DNA of 64,000 nucleotides from Flavimaribacter sp039888615 (GTDB taxonomy: Bacteria > Pseudomonadota > Alphaproteobacteria > Rhizobiales > Rhizobiaceae): the NCBI GenBank assembly GCA_039888615.1, contig JBDQQS010000001.1; one strand, written 5' to 3'. The translations under genes were made by a program, and so were the position numbers. Under the pieces are notes generated by a model, which was given only the letters and a program-made list of their open reading frames with translations, searched no databases and was not told the origin of the DNA. Each line of letters begins with the position of its first letter. Positions within the stretch are counted from its first letter, which is position 1. Shown here in pieces: positions 61,987 to 64,000 of the stretch.

Positions 61987-62210
61987 TCGTCGTCGTGCCG
62001 AAGTTTACTTGCCTGGTCGGCGCCAAGCCTCCAGAAGAATATGACACGTAAATCCGTACACTCGGTCGGGACGCCTGTAATACAAGTATCAGCGTACATG
62101 CGGCGAATATCAAAGCTGACATTGCTGAAGCGATGAACATTCAATCGTCACCATACGGCAATAATCTGCCGCTCGGCCCTGAGCCGAAATCTGATGAGAG
62201 GAATTAGACC

Positions 62211-62564
62211 ATGCCCTATGTAGACGGCTTTGTAGCAGCAGTTCCAAACGCGAACAGGGAAAAATACCTCAAGCACGCCAAAGATGCGGCTGTTGTCTTC
62301 AAGGAGCATGGCGCTTTGACAGTGGTGGAATGCTGGGGCGACGACGTGCCCGACGGTGAAGTTACATCCTTCCCCACGGCTGTTAAGCGGGAAGAAAATG
62401 AAACGGTGGTGTTTTCCTGGATCACGTGGCCATCGCGCGTTGCGCGCAATGAAGGCATGCAGAAAGTGATGGAAGATCCCAGGATGCAGCCGGATCAATT
62501 CGAATTTCCGTTTGATGGCAAACGCCTGATCTACGGCGGCTTCGAAATGATCCTCGAAGCGTGA
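62211..62564 (+). CDS. DUF1428 family protein
   Basis: A 117-residue alpha/beta dimeric-barrel-like protein: YVDGFVAAVPNANREKYLKH at the start, LTVVECWGDDVPDGEVTSF in the middle and FDGKRLIYGGFEMI at the end are the DUF1428 (YbaA) signature. The function is unknown; the fold resembles ferredoxin-like stress and monooxygenase-type proteins. GAGAGG lies eight bases before the ATG. It is monocistronic, convergent with parE, nine bases between stops. The 224-base gap before it shows no gene. Confidence 0.88.
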   Translation: MPYVDGFVAAVPNANREKYLKHAKDAAVVFKEHGALTVVECWGDDVPDGEVTSFPTAVKREENETVVFSWITWPSRVARNEGMQKVMEDPRMQPDQFEFPFDGKRLIYGGFEMILEA

Positions 62565-62573
62565 CCATACGCG

Positions 62574-64000
62574 TCAGATATCCAGATCCTCGACGAATTC
62601 AGCTCTTTCCTGGATAAACTGGAACCGCGCTTCCGCCTTTGTTCCCATGAGATTTGAAACGGCGGTGCGGGTGTCTTCTATTGCTGCGTCATCAATCTGG
62701 ACGCGGAGAAGGGTTCGCTTGTTTGGGTGCATCGTCGTCTCTTTCAACTGAGCGGGCAGCATTTCCCCGAGACCTTTGAAGCGTCCGATTTCTACCTTGC
62801 CTTTTCCGGCAAATTCCGTCTGCAACAGTTCTTCGCGATGTGGGTCGTCACGCGCGTAAAGCGTCTTGCTGCCCTGGGTAATCCTGTACAGGGGAGGCAC
62901 CGCCAAATACAGGTGACCCTCACGGACCATGTCTGGCATTTCCTGATAAAAAAATGTGATCAACAGAGAAGCGATGTGAGCGCCGTCAACATCGGCGTCG
63001 GTCATGATTATCACCTTCTCGTATCGCAGATCCTCTTCCCGGTATTTCGTGCGCGTCCCACAACCCAGCGCCTGGATGAGATCGGCGATCTGCTGGTTGG
63101 CGCCAAGCTTGTCTCGGCCTGCGCTGGCAACATTCAGAATTTTCCCGCGTAGCGGAAGAATGGCCTGGTTCGAACGGTCTCGCGCCTGCTTTGCCGATCC
63201 ACCAGCCGAATCTCCCTCGACGATAAACAGTTCCGCGCCGGCCGCCGTTCCCTGGGAACAGTCAGCGAGCTTTCCAGGAAGCCGCAATTTTCTCACCGCA
63301 GACTTGCGGTTGACTTCGCGTTCCTTGCGTCGACGAACCCGATCATCTGCGCGTTCGACGACCCACTCGAGAAGCCGCGCCGCATCCTGCGGGGAGTCGG
63401 CAAGGAAATGATCAAAGGGATCACGGACTGCGTTTTCCACGAGACGCTGTGCTTCAACGGTCGCCAGTTTGTCCTTGGTCTGCCCGACGAATTCGGGTTC
63501 GCGCACGAACACAGAAAGCATGCCGGCAGCCGAAATCATTACATCGTCCGTCGTGATGATCGAGCCGCGTTTGTTGCCCGTGAGTTCCGCGTAGGCTTTG
63601 AGGCTGCGCGTTAGAGCGAGCCGGAATCCGGCTTCATGCGTCCCGCCTTCGGGAGTAGGGATCGTATTACAGTAGGAATTCATGAATGGATCGCCCGTGT
63701 ACCAGGTAACCGCCCATTCGACCGTTCCGTGTCCGCCTTTCTTTTCGCTGCGCCCGGAAAAGGAATTCCGCGTCACCTTATGGTCGGCTCCGATGGAGGC
63801 TTCCAGGTAATCCTTCAATCCGCCCGGGAAATGGAACACCGCCTTGTCAGGCGTCTCGTCCTTTTCACTCAGCAGAGAAGGGTCGCAATTCCACCGGATT
63901 TCAACGCCCCCAAACAGGTAAGCCTTGGAGCGAGCCATGCGCAAAAGACGCGCCGGTTCGAAACGCGCATTGTCTCCGAAGATCTGGGCGTCGGGATGAA
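62574..64000 (-). CDS. parE: DNA topoisomerase IV subunit B, 5' end outside window
   Basis: The C-terminal 475 or so residues of ParE; the frame stays open to the right edge. Visible are the transducer region after SKAYLFGGVEIRW, the Toprim motif FIVEGDSAGGSAKQARDR, IMTDADVDGAHIASLL with the metal aspartates, and the C-terminal FKGLGEMLPAQLKETTMHP. ParE with ParC decatenates daughter chromosomes. The sequence before the Toprim (MARSKAYLF) favours ParE over GyrB. The gene is convergent with DUF1428. Confidence 0.93.
   Translation of the reverse strand, partial: HPDAQIFGDNARFEPARLLRMARSKAYLFGGVEIRWNCDPSLLSEKDETPDKAVFHFPGGLKDYLEASIGADHKVTRNSFSGRSEKKGGHGTVEWAVTWYTGDPFMNSYCNTIPTPEGGTHEAGFRLALTRSLKAYAELTGNKRGSIITTDDVMISAAGMLSVFVREPEFVGQTKDKLATVEAQRLVENAVRDPFDHFLADSPQDAARLLEWVVERADDRVRRRKEREVNRKSAVRKLRLPGKLADCSQGTAAGAELFIVEGDSAGGSAKQARDRSNQAILPLRGKILNVASAGRDKLGANQQIADLIQALGCGTRTKYREEDLRYEKVIIMTDADVDGAHIASLLITFFYQEMPDMVREGHLYLAVPPLYRITQGSKTLYARDDPHREELLQTEFAGKGKVEIGRFKGLGEMLPAQLKETTMHPNKRTLLRVQIDDAAIEDTRTAVSNLMGTKAEARFQFIQERAEFVEDLDI

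Noticed and set aside
1..64000. CRISPR arrays, insertion sequences and toxin-antitoxin pairs
   Set aside because: No regularly spaced repeats, transposase genes or small paired toxin-antitoxin ORFs could be seen.

Overview
The window is a stretch of ordinary alphaproteobacterial chromosome, most likely from the Rhizobiales (Hyphomicrobiales). This rests on gene content and order: recG and mfd flanking a small sdhE gene, glmU-glmS-DUF502, an invasion-associated locus B (IalB) protein, HspQ, parE, and a BMP-type nucleoside ABC transporter. No rRNA, integrase, transposase, IS element or CRISPR array is visible. One tRNA gene, tRNA-Lys(TTT), lies at 24.4 kb. The TRAP transporter, MttB-family methyltransferase and osmolyte-type catabolic genes would fit a marine or plant-associated organism, but that is inference.

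Left part (1-10.4 kb): a truncated aldo/keto reductase, an MFS exporter, then a probable catabolic locus. A FAD oxidase and an ALDH7-type dehydrogenase, arranged like the amaA/amaB genes of L-pipecolate breakdown, are divergent from a TAXI-TRAP transporter, a non-pyrrolysine MttB-family methyltransferase and a hotdog thioesterase. Together they suggest uptake, demethylation and oxidation of a betaine or cyclic amine derived from lysine. 10.4-13.4 kb holds a LexA/CI-like XRE-S24 repressor divergent from small DNA-binding or unknown ORFs. 13.4-24.3 kb is mixed: EamA transporter, HxlR regulator, histidine phosphatase, an overlapping pair of periplasmic binding protein and membrane adenylate cyclase, a small-molecule kinase, D-erythronate dehydrogenase, an LprI/MliC lysozyme inhibitor, a methyltransferase and a lipoprotein.

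Central part (24.4-47.8 kb) is mostly housekeeping: tRNA-Lys, ccdA, glmU, glmS, a DUF502 membrane protein, DUF1801, recG, sdhE, mfd, a DsbA-like oxidoreductase with an orphan peptide-binding protein, IalB, hspQ, an auxin-efflux-type carrier, a ubiquinone hydroxylase, a complete BMP ABC transporter (ATPase, two permeases, binding protein) and a universal stress protein.

Right part (47.9-62 kb) is the unusual one. It begins with a flavin-dependent tryptophan-halogenase homologue and an FG-GAP protein. Next come two tandem paralogous carrier-protein/thioesterase didomain proteins with a cysteine nucleophile, a one-TM small protein, and a vanadium-haloperoxidase-like protein in which the catalytic histidine is replaced by arginine. 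After that come a MarR regulator and flavin reductase divergent from a tightly overlapping operon: a NicX-like ring-cleaving dioxygenase, an alpha/beta hydrolase, an acyl-CoA dehydrogenase and an acyl-CoA ligase. The first block looks like a small secondary-metabolite or halogenation locus. The second looks like a catabolic pathway for an N-heteroaromatic acid. The window ends with a DUF1428 protein and the 3' part of parE. Strongest candidates for undescribed biology: the PCP-TE pair with the altered haloperoxidase, the NicX/ACAD/ligase operon, the binding-protein/cyclase pair, and the MttB/TRAP/ama locus.
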